Source: Turbatrix aceti (lineage: Eukaryota; Nematoda; Chromadorea; Rhabditida; Panagrolaimidae). Taken from it: 64,000 bases of DNA. The DNA is taken from NCBI GenBank assembly GCA_963969345.1, contig OZ017766.1, positions 9,300,001 to 9,364,000 of the forward strand. The letters run 5' to 3'. The translations under genes were made by a program, and so were the position numbers. Below the pieces are notes generated by a model. It did not search any database. It worked only from the letters and a program-made list of their open reading frames with translations, and was not told the DNA's origin. The stretch's first letter is position 1. Each line of letters opens with the position of its first letter. Of this stretch, positions 10,322-22,438 are shown one piece after another.

Positions 10322-13300
10322 ATGTCAGAGGTGGCAAAGGTCTACAGACTGCCATCCAATGCCATAGGATCTCCGGTGAGTTTTTATTCTTTTGTTTGTG
10401 GTTTTTATGTTGCTATCGTTTTTTTTTGCGTTCAGGAATGCTACATCATGAACGAACAGATCGGCAAAGGTGGATTTGCAATTGTCCGCAGAGCACTGAG
10501 GAAGCATGATACTGCTACGGTCGCTATCAAGACGATTCTTGTGAGTTTATTCAAGTACTGTGGTTTTTGGGTTTTATGATGTTACTTTTGATTAACAAAA
10601 AAAAAATTCTTTTTGGGAGTAACGTTTTTTTGGGAGGTTTTGGATTATTTTTGTTACGTACGTTGGATGGAATTTACGATATTTTTTTTGTTTATGTACT
10701 GTAGTTTAGGATGTGTTACGTTACTTTTCTTTTTTACAACATTTTTTTACGATTGCGTTTTTTTCAGTTTTTTTGTAATTTTTGTTACGTTTGGTGAAAT
10801 TTACGATACTTTTTTTGGTCACTTTTTTGGGCTACTTTTTACGATTTTTTGTTTATTGAAATACTGTATTTTCGGTTTTTTATGTACTTTTGTTGTTTTG
10901 CAATTTTTTTACGTTTTTTGTGAGTAACGTTTTTTTTTTGTTTTTGATTGTTTTTATTATGTTTGGTAACATTTACGATACTTTTTGTAACTTTTGGGGT
11001 CGCTACGATATTTTTTTTTACGTTTTTGACATTTTTTTTAGAAAAACATGGATTACGGTCTGAAAGAAGTCGCCGCGATGAAAGAATTCACGACCCCGGA
11101 AAATGAGTCCCGTTTTGTGCCTCTACTCGACAACTTTCGCGACGCACAGGGCAACCTCAATCTCGTCATGCCATACTACCCCCTCGGATCGCTACGGGAC
11201 TACATCAAAAAGCGTGGCAGTGTCTCGAATCGCCAGGCAGTCGGAATCCTGAATCAACTCGTCAACGCTCTCGTCTACCTTCATAGTCGTCAGTTTGTTC
11301 ACCGTGATGTTACGACCGGAAACATCATCATCAAGGCTGTCAAGGATGATAAAATCATTGTGGTAGGAATTTTTGGGGTTTAACAGATTTTTTTTTGGAA
11401 TTTTTGTGTTTTTAGCTTCTGGCTGACATGGGTTTGACACGGAGAATGGATCCGTTGCAAATTACGAAGGCGACTTACGTTGGTACTCCTGGTTTTATGG
11501 CACCGTGAGTTTTCTTATGGGCAAGCGGATTTTTTTTTAAATGGTGGAAAAAAAAATCGAAATTTTTTTTACACATTGTATTTTTTTCTCGAATTTACCA
11601 TCAAAAATCACGTCGATCAATATGAATCCGGAGTTTGGAAATGCGGACGTTTTTTAGCCATAATGTGCCAAAAATTTTTCAAAAACGCAATTTTTGTGAA
11701 GCGGTAAAATTTTTTTTTACCAAAATTTTCAAAAAAAATTTCTAATTGTTTTTTGTTTTGAAAAAAACTGTGTTTTACGTCATTTTTAGGGCAGTTATGC
11801 AGAAAACAGGGTACAACAACAACGTCGACATTTACTCGCTCGGCGCAGTTTTGTACTCGATGCTGGTTGGCCGAGATCCACCTGCTCCCCCGACAGGTGA
11901 ACCACCAACACGGGAAATGGCTGAAGCAATGGTATCCCAGGTGAGGAATATCAACAACGAAGCTGCCGATTTGGTTGGACGCATGCTGGCTAAGAATCCT
12001 ATTCCACTGATAGGTAAGTCCTTTTTTTTTGTAAATATTTTGGTAAAAAAATAAAAATTTATAAAACAATATTTTTTTGTTCGTTCAAAAAAATTTATTT
12101 ATTAAAAAACCTGTTTTCAGACATTCTGAGTCACTCATTCATGCTATCCCACGATCTGAGGGAGGATAACATCAGCAGTATCATGAAATCCAATGTACCA
12201 TCCAAAATTCGATCAAAATCACGGGATTGCACGCACAGAATTGTTGAACATGGCAGGTGTACGAGATGCTCAACTCAAGTAATGGATCGTGGTGATAGGT
12301 TGGTTTTTGAATACGAAAAACTCGGGAGAAAACAAAACAAATGTTTCTTTTATTTTTTTTGAATAACGGTTCTAAAAAGTAACAAAAATCGAACTGTTAC
12401 TTTTTTTATGATAAAAATTTTTTTTCGGTTTTTAAAATTTTTTTTTATGTTTGTTTACGAAATTTTTTTTGTTTTTAATTTTTTTGAAATTTTTCATATT
12501 TTTTCGACCAAAAATTTACGTAAAAACCTCTTTTGAACATTGTTCTTTTTTTTAACATAAATTTGCTTTTTTTCCAGAGAAAATGTTCCACCGATGTACT
12601 ATCCAGCGCCAAACCACGTAAAATCCCTACCACTTCCCCCGGCTCCTCAACCTGGCTACGACATCATCTGGCCACTGCCACGGTATGATTTCCTGGCTCC
12701 CTACACCTTTGCTAGCCCCGAACGAGGACGTGTAAGTTTTTTGAGCATCTCAAAAAAATTTTTGTTTACCGCCAAAAATTTTTTGTGTACAACAAAAAAA
12801 TTTTTCGTTTACCGAGTTTTTTTTATTTTCAGTTTTTATTCCTACCGGACGCAGTTGTCTTCGAACACGTTGAAAAATCGGCAGCTTCTAACTCGATGAT
12901 TGTAAAATCGATACTTTCAATCAACTGTTTACCTGGCGGCATCCAAAAGGTGACGTATGCGTTTCCGATGGAGATGAACAAAGTCATGCCGGAAGAATCC
13001 GATCCACCCCTGAGGATGGGACACATCTGTGGAACGTACTACGAGCCATCGTTGATGCCACCTGATGTCCGAAATTTGTACAAAACAGTTCAGAAGTCAG
13101 TTGGCATTGTCAAGGGACGAGTTGCGCAGTTTACGTACTTTTATCCTTTCAACGTCAAAGATGTTCAGGCCAAGTTGATGTACAACGGCGATTACAGAGT
13201 TATTTTTCCAAATAGTGAGTTTTTTAGGTTTATACGTCAAAAAAATTTTCAAATCAAAACATTTTTGTTTTTTTAATTTTTCTCAACAAAAAGTTTTTGT

Positions 13301-13916
13301 AACAAAAAAAATTTTCGGGTTTTATGTTTTTCCAAAAAAATAAATTTCATTTTTTTTGTATTTTTTTACAACAAATTTTTCTTTTATTTAATTTTTTTAT
13401 AAATTAAAAAAAGGTTTAATTTTTTCTTTCTTTTTAATTTTTTGTAGTTTTTCTAAAAATAAATTTTTCTTTTGTATTTGTTTATCAACAAAATTTTTTC
13501 GTTTATTATAAAAAAAAATTTCGACAAAAAATTTAAAAAAAGTAAAAAAAAAATTTTTTTTTAATTTTATAATATATTTATATTTTTTATTTTATTTTTT
13601 ATTTTTTTCAGGCCGCATTTTTGTCCAACACTTCAAAGGCGGCAGAATATCGGGCACACTCGCAGCGCAGGGACAATCGATGACCCGGGAAGAAAGTGAA
13701 TTCTTCAATCGATGCATTGCACTGCTCGCCGACGAACACGCTATCAAGGAAAAACACCTCGGTCCAAACTACCTTCCCCAGCTGGCTGCGGGAACCAAAG
13801 GCCGGGATTTCTTTGTTGTGGAGAATCAGATTGCCGACGAATTCAGTCACGCGACGCTTGCAACGACGAGATCGCACAGTCGAAGGGCGAGAAGTGCAGT
13901 ACCGCGTGCGCGGTAG
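10322..13916 (+). CDS. Polo-like kinase 4 (SAK)-like serine/threonine kinase
   Basis: Nine exons (10322-10375, 10436-10540, 11042-11362, 11416-11504, 11790-12013, 12121-12298, 12578-12731, 12833-13214, 13612-13916) keep phase throughout and give 603 residues. Kinase landmarks: glycine loop IGKGGFAIV, VAIK lysine, HRDVTTGN catalytic loop, DMG in place of DFG, GTPGFMAP activation segment, and DIYSLGAVLYSMLVGRDPP. The HRD-x-T-x-x-N form of the loop is typical of PLK4. After a cysteine/histidine-rich linker (C-T-H, C-T-R-C), exons 8-9 carry a region (about residues 400-500: LYKTVQKSVGIVKGR, YRVIFPN) that resembles the PLK4 cryptic polo box. PLK4 starts centriole duplication; C. elegans uses the diverged ZYG-1 for this. 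The APE glutamate is replaced by Ala. At 603 residues it is shorter than typical PLK4. The kinase call is near certain, the subfamily moderate. Introns are very T-rich on the coding strand. Confidence 0.78.
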
Positions 13917-14227
13917 TAACACGAGTGTATTTTTTTTTCTAACTTGATAAATTTTTGTTTGAAGGATGAATGGTGGGGGGGATTTGGATATTTTTGTCGG
14001 TCGAATTTACGTTTTATTTGGATGGAAAAACGTAAAATTACACAGATATAAAAAAATGTTTACTTGCAGAATACTATCAAAATTTAAATTATGTACAATT
14101 TCGATATTTTGCTTTTTTTCCCATTTTTTTTTGTGCTTGAAAAGAGGCGGAGCTTGAAAATTAAATCAATATATTGATAAAAAAATTTGTTAGATTGCGA
14201 TATTGGCTTTCAGTTTGTCAACCAAAC
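13917..14227. other. AT-rich spacer after the kinase gene
   Basis: No gene seen. It holds the kinase 3' flank and the upstream region of the next gene. No canonical AATAAA was found close to the stop codon. Confidence 0.4.
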
Positions 14228-16261
14228 ATGTCTTGGATCGGAGATGGCGATCAACTGATCCTACCATGTAACGATGATAAAATCGGTATGAATTCGCAGA
14301 TACAAAATTCATCAAGCGACATTTCTGATTTTGATAATAACTATAGTAAAAAATTTATTCAAATTGGTGACTCGTTGTTTTGTTCAAATGATTTGAGAGA
14401 TTCTGAGATAGCTGCTGGTATGCATTATTCGGTGGAGCGTTCTCCAAATGATGGTTTAATGTCGACGTATGTGACTCTGCTTTATAAATATGTATTTCTG
14501 TAGAAAATCATATTTTGGTGTTTTCAGTGCACAAATAAAAGACCACATAGAAGATGTCAAAAAATACAACAGTCAAAATGCAACACACGTTTTGACTTTC
14601 GGGTTTGACGACATTCGATTTAAGAGGCACTCTGTGAGCAGATTTATTTCCGGCGACACAGAGATTTTCAACTATCAAATGTTTTTTGCCAAAGTTGTTG
14701 GGACCCATGGGGAGGTTCAACTTTTCGGTATGTCACATTTTTCTGATGCCGGATTCTGGAGATACGGCTTCTGCAATTTTCGACGTCAAATTTTCAAATT
14801 GCTTTAAAAATTCTGATTTTTTGGTTACGGGGGTTTCTTGCCATGAGAAATTGATAGCCGTATTCAGATTTCCCAAAAAACAGCTGACTTTTTTGATATT
14901 CTTGATTTTTGGTGTTCGCGGTCACTTTTTTGGCTGCAGCATCCGCATTTTTGCCGATCGGAAGGTAATGATTCCCCCATATTAAAGCCCATTCTTTTCT
15001 CTATCACTGGGGCTAACTCAAAAAAATAATGGAGGTTGCCAAAATTGTGAACGGGGGCCGTGTTTAGCTTCAACTTGATGGAAAAAGAGGGAAAAACGCA
15101 TGCAAAAACATCCCTGCTCAATTCTTTTCGTGTGCGCAACGTGCGAGCGCGCGTCGTGCTGCAGCGCACGCCCGTCGCCAGCTTCATTTTTGCTTTTTTC
15201 CTCCTTTTTCATCGAGTTGAAGCTAAAAATGGTCCCCGTTCACAATTTTGGCAACCTCCATTATTTTTTTGAGTTAGCCCAAGTGATAGAGAAAAGAATG
15301 GGCTTTAATATGGGGGAATCATTACCTTCCGATCGGCAAAAATACGGATGCTGCAGCCAAAAAAGTGACCGCGAACACCAAAAATCAAGAATATCAAAAA
15401 AGTCAGCTGTTTTTTGGGAAATCTGAATACGGCTATCAATTTCTCATGGCAAGAAACCCCCGTAACCAAAAAATCAGAATTTTTAAAGCAATTTGAAAAT
15501 TTGACGTCGAAAATTGCAGAAGCCGTATCTCCAGAATCCGGCATCAGAAAAATGTGACATACCGAAAAGTTGAACCTCCCCATGGGTCCCAACAACTTTG
15601 GCAAAAAACATTTGATAGTTGAAAATCTCTGTGTCGGACGGTTCACCTTACGAATAAAAAAGCTCACAGAGTACCTCTTAACATGAACGTAAAACCTTCT
15701 GAAATTGCAACTCAAATCGCAGAAGCTTACAAAGATGCTGCAGAAGAGGTAAAAAATCAGGGGATCAAGTTTTGGTGCACTACAATTCCGGAAATCGGAG
15801 ATTTGGATGCAGAGTTCCGTGAGTTCAATAATTGTCTACGACGCGCAGCTGTTGACGGACAACTGTAGGGTTTTATTTATCATTCTTGTGTTTATTAATT
15901 CTTTTATATCAGCGGTGACACCAAGTTATTTGACTTGGCTGCAGCAGTTTTGTCACGACCGAACTCAACCTATGACGAGCGACATCACATGCTTTACTCA
16001 TTTTTTGAGCAACAACTTGGCATGAAATTGATGATAGACAAAGAAAGATCAAATTATGTTCACCTGCAAGATTCAGACAAATACATTGTGTCTAGGGGTT
16101 CAAATCTGGAAATGGAAACGGTGGCAGTCGATAACGCTGAAAGCACCCCCACCGTTGCCGCAGAAACTATCAACGATCAGCAACAGAAACCCACGGTACA
16201 AATAAATACCGGTAACCCTCTTGCTGACATGCTTGCTTCCATGTACCTGCGTGATACTTAA
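14228..16261 (+). pseudogene. GDSL-motif family gene 1, split by a foldback element
   Basis: Comparison with the sister at 16849 shows a three-exon gene: 14228-14466, 14528 to 15864 with an insertion, and 15913-16261. Exon 2 is cut after the codons for FGFDDIRF by a 1,055-bp element (14623-15677); removing it with one TTA restores the exon and its frame. As it stands, translation runs into the element and stops, and splicing at the element's own terminal GTGAGC/CTCACAG would also give a stop. Family features: MSWIGDGDQ at the start, QIGDSLF (GDSL-like), HVLTFGFDDIRF, IPEIGDLDAEF and YDERHHMLYSFFEQ. Coding sequence on both sides is otherwise intact, so the insertion is young. Function is unknown; an SGNH-hydrolase relationship is a weak guess from GDSL plus the D-x-x-H in YDERHH. 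Confidence 0.8.
14623..15677. mobile_element. 1,055-bp foldback element with TTA target duplication
   Basis: The element is almost one long palindrome: its two arms of roughly 450 bases are near-perfect inverted repeats, with a loop around 15060-15230. The termini read AGAGGCACTCTGTGAGC at the left and the complement of AGAGGTACTCTGTGAGC at the right. TTA flanks both ends (14620-14622 and 15678-15680). A 3-bp TWA duplication is typical of PIF/Harbinger elements, but no transposase is present. The left arm lacks about a dozen bases near its terminus compared with the right. A relative abuts the assembly gap at 54128-54355. Confidence 0.88.
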
Positions 16262-16848
16262 TCATAAAACGTATCTACTTTGACTATACGTTGTAGAAGG
16301 AAATTGTGATTTATCATTGTGAACATAACCTGCATTTGTGCTTTGCATCATTTTGTAATGTAACGTGTGTTTTGTAATACGGAATAAAACTTTGCTGAAT
16401 ATCGAAATTCAAAATTGTACCCCCAATCAAAATAAAATCTGTCGTTTTCAGCTGTCAGGTATGCGTCACGGTTGTCGTCGCGTCCTGTAAACGAACGAAC
16501 AAACGACTAAGACGATATATATTATATTTACAATTTCGATATTTTGCTCGTTTAAACTTTTTTTTCAGTGTTTGAAAATATGTAGGTGGAGAGTAACCAC
16601 GTATTACAAATACATACATACAAAGGCTTAGTTTACGTTCAATGCAGTTTTTCATCCGATGTGAGTTTATTTAGTCTTGCTTGATCATTGCAATATTAGT
16701 GACTTTTGATAAAAACGCTTGCGCGCATTCTCCGTTTCAAATTTTAAAGTTTTGTAAAGATGTAAAAATTGCGTGATCAACCCGTTAAGATTATTTTTTC
16801 GACTGTTTTTTATTTTTTTACACATATTTTTCAGTTTGTTAATCCAAC
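16262..16848. other. Spacer between the two GDSL-motif genes
   Basis: AATAAA occurs at about 16382 and again near 16430, consistent with 3' ends of the upstream gene. No other feature could be supported. The acceptor-like TTTTTCAG just before 16849 has a counterpart upstream of the first copy (TTTCAG before 14228), so a 5' UTR splice or trans-splice site is possible. Confidence 0.4.
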
Positions 16849-17813
16849 ATGTCCTGGATTGGAGAGGGTGATCAACTGATTCTTCCGTGTTGTGACGAGA
16901 AAATCGGAATGAACTCGCAGTTACAAAACTCATCAAGCGACATTCCTGATTTTGATATGAACTATAGTAAAAAATTTATTCAAATTGGCGACTCTCTGTT
17001 TTGTAACCAACAACCGAAAAATTCTAAGATAGCTGCAGGTATGTATTATTCGGCGCCACATTCTCTGAACAATGGATTAAAATCAAGGTATGTGACTCAT
17101 GCTTTATATTTATTTTGAAGAACATTTTCAGTGCACAAATAAAAGACCACATAAAAGACGTCAAAAAATACAACAGTCAAAATGCAACACACGTTTTGAC
17201 TTTCGGGTTTGACGATATTCGATTCAACGAGAACGTCAAACCATCTGAAATTGCAACTCAAATCGCAGATGCTTACAAAGATGCTGCAGAAGAGGTAAAA
17301 AATCAGGGGATCAAGCTTTGGTGCATTACGATTCCGGAAATCGGAGATTTGGATGCAGAGTTCCGTGAGTTCAATAATTGTCTACGACGCGCAGCTGTTG
17401 AAGAAAAACTGTAAGAATTTTTTTATTGTTATGTTTATTAGTTTTTTTATTTCAGCGGAGAAGCAAAATTGTTTGATCTCGCAGCAGCAGCTTTGTCACG
17501 ACCGAACTCAACCTATAAAGAACGACATCACATGCTTTACTCATTTTTTGAGCAGCAACTTGGCATGAAATTGATGAAAGACGATAAAAGAACAAAATTT
17601 CCAGCACTTCAAGATCCGGACAATTACATTGTACAAAAGGACTCAAGCGATTTCAATCGAGAACAAACACCGATCATCACCACTGAAAATGCACCCTCCG
17701 AAGTTGCAACCGCTGCCAACGATCAAAAACAAAACCCCGCGGTACAAATCGATACCGGTAACCCCATTGCTGATACGCTTGCTTCCATGTACCTGCGTGT
17801 TATTAATTCATAA
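16849..17813 (+). CDS. GDSL-motif family protein 2, function unknown
   Basis: Exons 16849-17087, 17132-17410 and 17456-17813 give 291 residues. It is the intact sister of the gene at 14228 and the model for that copy. Recognisable segments in order: MSWIGEGDQLILPCC, FIQIGDSLFC at about residue 46, ATHVLTFGFDDIRFNE at about residue 105, TIPEIGDLDAEFREFN at about 150, and YKERHHMLYSFFEQQLG at about 200, then a Ser/Thr/Asn-rich tail ending NPIADTLASMYLR. GDSL, a later F-G-F-D-D (compare GxND) and D/K-E-R-H suggest a diverged SGNH-hydrolase fold, but here the Asp of D-x-x-H is Lys. There is no signal peptide. Exon 2 is 279 bases in every copy of the family. I do not recognise it as a named protein. 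Confidence 0.85.
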
Positions 17814-18506
17814 TACGAAATTGAGCATAACCTACTTATGTAATACATTTTTGCATTGAATTATGTTTTTGAATGAGTTTTTATTATTGTTTGTAAAAAA
17901 ACTATAAACTGAAAAAATATATATTTTTGTACTTATTTAATTGGTGACAAAAAAATACTACAAAACAAAAATGTACATAAAATAATGTTCGTTTGTGAGC
18001 AAAAATAACTTCTGTTCTGGCTTTCGCTTCTGGCTTTTGACTAACGCCTCCGCACAACACGACCGGCATGAGGTAAAGTCATAACTGCCTTGATAGAGAT
18101 TGTCAAACAAAACATTAAAAAAAAATTTTTTTTATAAAAGAAAGTTGTACAGTAATCAGAAAAAAACAAAAATTGTCTTGATGGCGTTTTTTTGAACATG
18201 AAATTGTTTTTTCGAGTGTGCATCATAAAAGCCTATGGATGACCTCATTGTGATCACTCCTTTGTTCAGTGCATTACCCCGTTCGACGCGTAAAAACACG
18301 GGGAAAATGATAGGCTATGCAAATGTTGGCACCTCTGAAAACCCAATCTGTGGTGGCTAAAAAACCATAAATTTTAGTCCAAAAGTGGCATTTACCGTAA
18401 CGATAAAAAAATTTGTGTTCCCCGTCTATTAAATACTGTACATATTGAATATTCTCGACACCTCCGTACAGTGCAAACAAATTAATAATGAGTAAAGGTG
18501 TGGTCA
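17814..18506. other. Spacer before the second phosphatase-like cluster
   Basis: No gene seen. The left part is AT-rich 3' flank. From about 18440 the sequence GACACCTCCGTACAGTGC...GAGTAAAGGTGTGGTC resembles the upstream regions of the next two phosphatase-like genes, so it is probably the distal promoter. Confidence 0.4.
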
Positions 18507-18512
18507 TATAAA
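18507..18512 (+). promoter_or_regulatory. TATA box of phosphatase-like copy 3
   Basis: TATAAAGGGG lies 57 bases before the ATG at 18569. The same TATAAAGGGGAT phrase occurs upstream of copies 4 and 5 with conserved neighbours (GTACAG, GTGAGCAAAGGT or GAGTAAAGGTGTGG). Confidence 0.6.
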
Positions 18513-18568
18513 GGGGATGGTTCGGCACATACACCACGAAGCTCGGCTCTAGTGCCTTATTGTCAACG

Positions 18569-19867
18569 ATGAACACCGCATTTTGTAGCCTAGTCTTTAT
18601 TATTTTCGCCTTTGTGCTATTCCGAGGAACACGTAGCGACAAACTTCAAATGGCTCATGTTTTTTGGGCAAACGGCTTGTACATAACAGAACCATTATCC
18701 GATCAAAATGAGGCACATTTCAATACGTCGTTTTTGTTAAAGTCAATAAAGCTGCATTGCACAAAGCTGGCAGAAACTCTTCGTCAACGATACATTGAAA
18801 ATCTGAAACTACTGCAAGATGCCTATAACACCAATGAATCATTCTTCATGGCAAGAAATGATCATTTCGCTTTTGCGGAAGCAAAGTTTATCACCAAAAA
18901 TATGTTTGGCACTCCTTCGAGATACCGCAAGTCCGAGTTTCCGTACAACATCCCGCTGAAGGTCCCGATCCACTGCCCACTTGATGGTACCGATGAGTTT
19001 AATATGGTAAATAAGGCTGCGCATTGCCCAATGCTACAATTTATGGATGCGTCAATTTATTACCTCCATAAAAAGAAAAATGCATACAAAGATGTATACC
19101 AAAGCATATCGGATATAATCGACAGCCAAATAGATTCATACAAAATTGCAGCAATTGGGGAATATTTTCCGGTTCATGTCAGTTTGTTGAATTTTAATAC
19201 GCAAAAACATTTTTTGTATATGTTGTAGAATTTACTCGACATTCCACTCCCAAACTGGATGCATACTGTATATTCCAAAACAAACGAAACATACGTGGAT
19301 ATTGTTCGCAATGTTTACAGGCAACAGGCCAAGTCGAAGCTGGGTGCTGCAGGTTTCAACATCACAGGATTGCCTGACTGGCAGATTTTGATACCGCGTC
19401 TTCGAGCTGGAGGAATTCTAAGAATCCTCCGAATGCATCACGAAGAATTTTTTAAATGCAAATTTACTAACATGCGTTGCAAAGGTCCATACAAGTTCTA
19501 CGGATACTCAACGGAGCGGATGAATATGGGTGCCATCGCTGTCACATTGGGGGCCAAAATTTCGATTTATGCTAACGATTTTCCTGAATATTTGTCTGCT
19601 CTGGCAATTGAACTTTGGACAAGCAATGATTTTTCGTTGTACGTCAAAGTGCTCTTCAGAAACCGAACATCGATTGACTTTCATGATGTTACGCATCTCA
19701 CTCGCTGTACACCGAATTGTACTTTCGACAAGTTCAACCGCGCAACAAAGGCATATACATTCAAGCATTCATGGCGTGAAGAATGCACTCGGAATGCTTC
19801 TTCTGGGGAGATTTCTCCTTTTTGGATGATTTTTGTCTGCGCTGTTCTGCAGAACATATTGCTTTGA
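18569..19867 (+). CDS. Histidine acid phosphatase-like protein, catalytic residues lost (copy 3)
   Basis: Exons 18569-19177 and 19229-19867 give 415 residues. The single intron sits where it does in copies 1 and 2 but uses a GTCAGT donor. It has a signal peptide (MNTAFCSLVFIIFAFVLF) and a hydrophobic C-terminus. The RHG-equivalent reads WANG (AHVFWANGLYITEP), so catalytic His is Asn; the HD-equivalent reads STERMN. The C-terminal VLFRN and IELW blocks are kept. Copies 3-5 form a subgroup that differs from copies 1-2 in the hinge after the intron (NLLDIPLPNWMH). Its 3' flank, 19868 to about 20290, is almost identical to that of copy 4, pointing to duplication or conversion among these genes. 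Confidence 0.82.
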
Positions 19868-20292
19868 TGCGTCACGCCCTTCATTTTGGTGTTGTTTGTT
19901 TCTGTACCAAGTCTGTCTCGGCAATGATACTAATTACTATAACCTTGTGTTGGACATGATATTCATAAATATTACATATATAATTATTGGAATCTGATGT
20001 GCTGCTATTATGAACGAACAAATTTCGTCACAATCATGAAAAAAAATGTTATGCAAGGTTCCAGCTAATAGATCAAAAAAATGTTTTGAACAATCTCATA
20101 CGACTAACAATTTCATACGACTTTATTATTTAGTATACATATATGTATGTTTTTTTTTTCTTGACGCCCCCGTACAGCGTGCACGTGATAGTGAGCAAAG
20201 GTAAGGCCACTCCTGCTATATATAAAGGGGATTGTCAAGCACATGAGGCCCTTCGAACACCTAATGACGGAATCTTTCACAAATCATAAATA
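19868..20292. repeat. Downstream/promoter segment duplicated at 22088-22510
   Basis: This spacer recurs almost base for base at 22088-22510, offset by about 2,220 bases. It includes the 3' flank of the upstream gene, GTACAGCGTGCACGTGATAGTGAGC, and a TATA box. It marks the repeat unit of a recent tandem duplication. Confidence 0.9.
20221..20226 (+). promoter_or_regulatory. Candidate TATA box of copy 4, separated from the gene by a MITE
   Basis: TATATATAAAGGGG lies in a context shared with copies 3 and 5. The ATG is 560 bases further on because a 396-bp hAT-like element is inserted between. Whether this box still drives the gene, as part of a long or spliced 5' UTR, is unclear. Confidence 0.5.
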
Positions 20293-20300
20293 GAGGTGTG

Positions 20301-20696
20301 TAGGGGTTAAATCCCCCCTCCGACTCGCTTCTGGAACAGGGAGAGCCGGGGACAAAAGTAGTCGGGGACGGGAAAAATTTTCTCCGATGGGGCAAAATTC
20401 GTCGGGGATTGTTCGAAACCCAATTGAAAAAAAATTGAATGAACCGTGTAAAAAAGGGTGTCAATTTTTCTAAAAACGAAAAATGAGGCATGTTTTGAAC
20501 AAATTTTTGATATTTTGCGTTTTTTTCGTCAATTTTGGGTTATTTTATTTGTTTGTTGCCAAATTTTGTTTGATGTCGGGGACAGAATCTGTCGGGACGG
20601 GGAATTTTTTCCCCGTCGGGGACGGGGGTCGGGGAGCTCTTTTCGGGGACACCCCCGGGGAATTCCCCGGGGAACGGGGGCAGAGTTTAATCCCTA
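20301..20696. mobile_element. hAT-like MITE with 8-bp target duplication (unit 1)
   Basis: The element starts TAGGGGTTAAATC and ends with the inverted GTTTAATCCCTA. It is flanked by perfect 8-bp direct repeats GAGGTGTG (20293-20300 and 20697-20704), the size made by hAT transposases. The interior is rich in GGGGAC/GTCCCC runs near both ends and AT-rich in the middle. It has no transposase frame. Confidence 0.88.
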
Positions 20697-20787
20697 GAGG
20701 TGTGGCTTTAAAGCACATACTACATAAACCATATATGTTGCACATAGCTTACCTCTGTTGATTTATTCTTGGAGCTCTACATCCACA

Positions 20788-22087
20788 ATGAACACTACAT
20801 TTTGTAGCATTGTCTTTATTAATTTCGCCATAGTGCTATTCCAAGGCACACGTTGCGATGAGCTTCAAATGGCTCATGTTTTTTGGGCAAACGGCTTGTC
20901 CGTAACAGAACCATTATTCGATCAAAATGAGGCATATTTTAATACGTCTCTTTTGTTTAAGCCAATAAATCAACATTGCACAAAGCTGGCAGAAACTCTT
21001 CGTCAACGATACATTGAAAACCTGAAACTACTGCAAGATGCCTACAACACCAATGAGTCATTCTTCATGGCAAGAAAGAATCATTTAGCTTTTGCGGAAG
21101 CAAAGCTTATTACCAAAAATATGTTTGCCACTTCTTCGAGATACCGAAAGTTCGAGTTTCCGTACAACATCCCGCTGAAGGTCCCGATCAACAGCCCCTG
21201 TCGTGGTACCGATGACTATAATATGGTAAATAAGGCTTCGCAATGCCCGATGCTACGATTTATGGATGCGTCAGTTTACTATCTCCATGAAAATAAAAAT
21301 GCATACAAGGATGTATACCAAAACATATCGGATATAATCGGCGGCCAAATAGATTCATACACAATTGCAGCAATTGGGGAATATTTTCCGGTTCATGTCA
21401 GTTTGTTGAATTTTTTATATGCAAAAACATCATTTTTTTATTTTGTAGAATTTACTCAACATTCCCCTTCCAAACTGGATGCATACTGTATATTCCAAAA
21501 CAAACGAAACATACATGGATATTGTTCGCAACGTTTACAGACAAAATGCCAAGTTGAGGCTGGGTGCTGCAGATTTCAATATCCCCGGATTGCCGGACTG
21601 GCGGATTTTGATACCGCGTCTTCGAGCTGGAGGAATTCTAAGAATCCTCCGAATGCATCACAAAGAATTTTTTGAATGCAAATTTACTAACATGCGTTGC
21701 AAAGATTCATACAAGTTTTACGGATACTCAATGGAGCGGATGAATATGGGTGCCATCGCTGTCGCATTGGGGGCCAAAATTTCGATTTATGCCAACCAGT
21801 TTCCAGAATATTTGTCTGCCCTGGCAATTGAACTTTGGACAAGCAATGATTCTTCGTTGTACGTCAAGGTGCTCTTCAGAAACCGAACATCGATTGACTT
21901 TCATGATGTTACGCATCTCACTCGCTGTACACCGAATTGTACCCTCGACAAGTTCAACCGCGCAACAAAGGCATATACATTCAAGCATTCATGGCGTGAA
22001 GAATGCACTCGGAATGCTTCTTCTGGGGAGATTTCTCCTTTTTGGATGATTTTTGTCTGCGCTGTTCTGCAGAACATATTGCTTTGA
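20788..22087 (+). CDS. Histidine acid phosphatase-like protein, catalytic residues lost (copy 4)
   Basis: Exons 20788-21396 and 21449-22087 give 415 residues with the conserved intron position and GTCAGT donor. The start is the Met-Asn-Thr-Thr that opens the signal peptide; the frame upstream has only a TTG. The RHG-equivalent is WANG (AHVFWANGLSVTEP) and the HD-equivalent is SMERMN. The first exon is nearly identical to that of copy 5, and the second nearly identical to copy 3 and to the detached 3' part of copy 5, as expected from tandem duplication with sequence exchange. It is predicted secreted or membrane-anchored, like its sisters. Confidence 0.82.
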
Positions 22088-22438
22088 TGCGTCACGCCCT
22101 TCATTTTGGTGTTGTTTGTTTCTGTACCAAGTCTGTCTCGGCAATGATACTAATTACTATAACCTTGTGTTGGACATGATATTCATAAATATTACATATA
22201 TAATTATTGGAATCTGATGTGCTGCTATTATGAACGAACAAATTTCGTCACAATCATGAAAAAAAATGTTATGCAAGGTTCCAGCTAATAGATCAAAAAA
22301 ATGTTTTGAACAATCTCATACGACTAACAATTTCATACGACTTTATTATTTAGTGTACATATATGTATGTTTTTTTTCTTGACGCCCACGTACAGCGTGC
22401 ACGTGATAGTGAGCAAAGGTAAGGCCACTCCTGCTATA

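Noticed and set aside
10613..10927. 104-codon frame rich in Phe and Cys in the kinase gene
   Set aside because: It lies inside the T-rich second intron; the Phe-rich reading is a by-product of TTT runs.
14623..15677. The foldback element's ends carry GTGAGC and CTCACAG, as if it could be spliced out like an introner
   Set aside because: The two sites are just the inverted repeat read on both strands, and joining them puts the downstream exon out of phase and gives a TAA within four codons.
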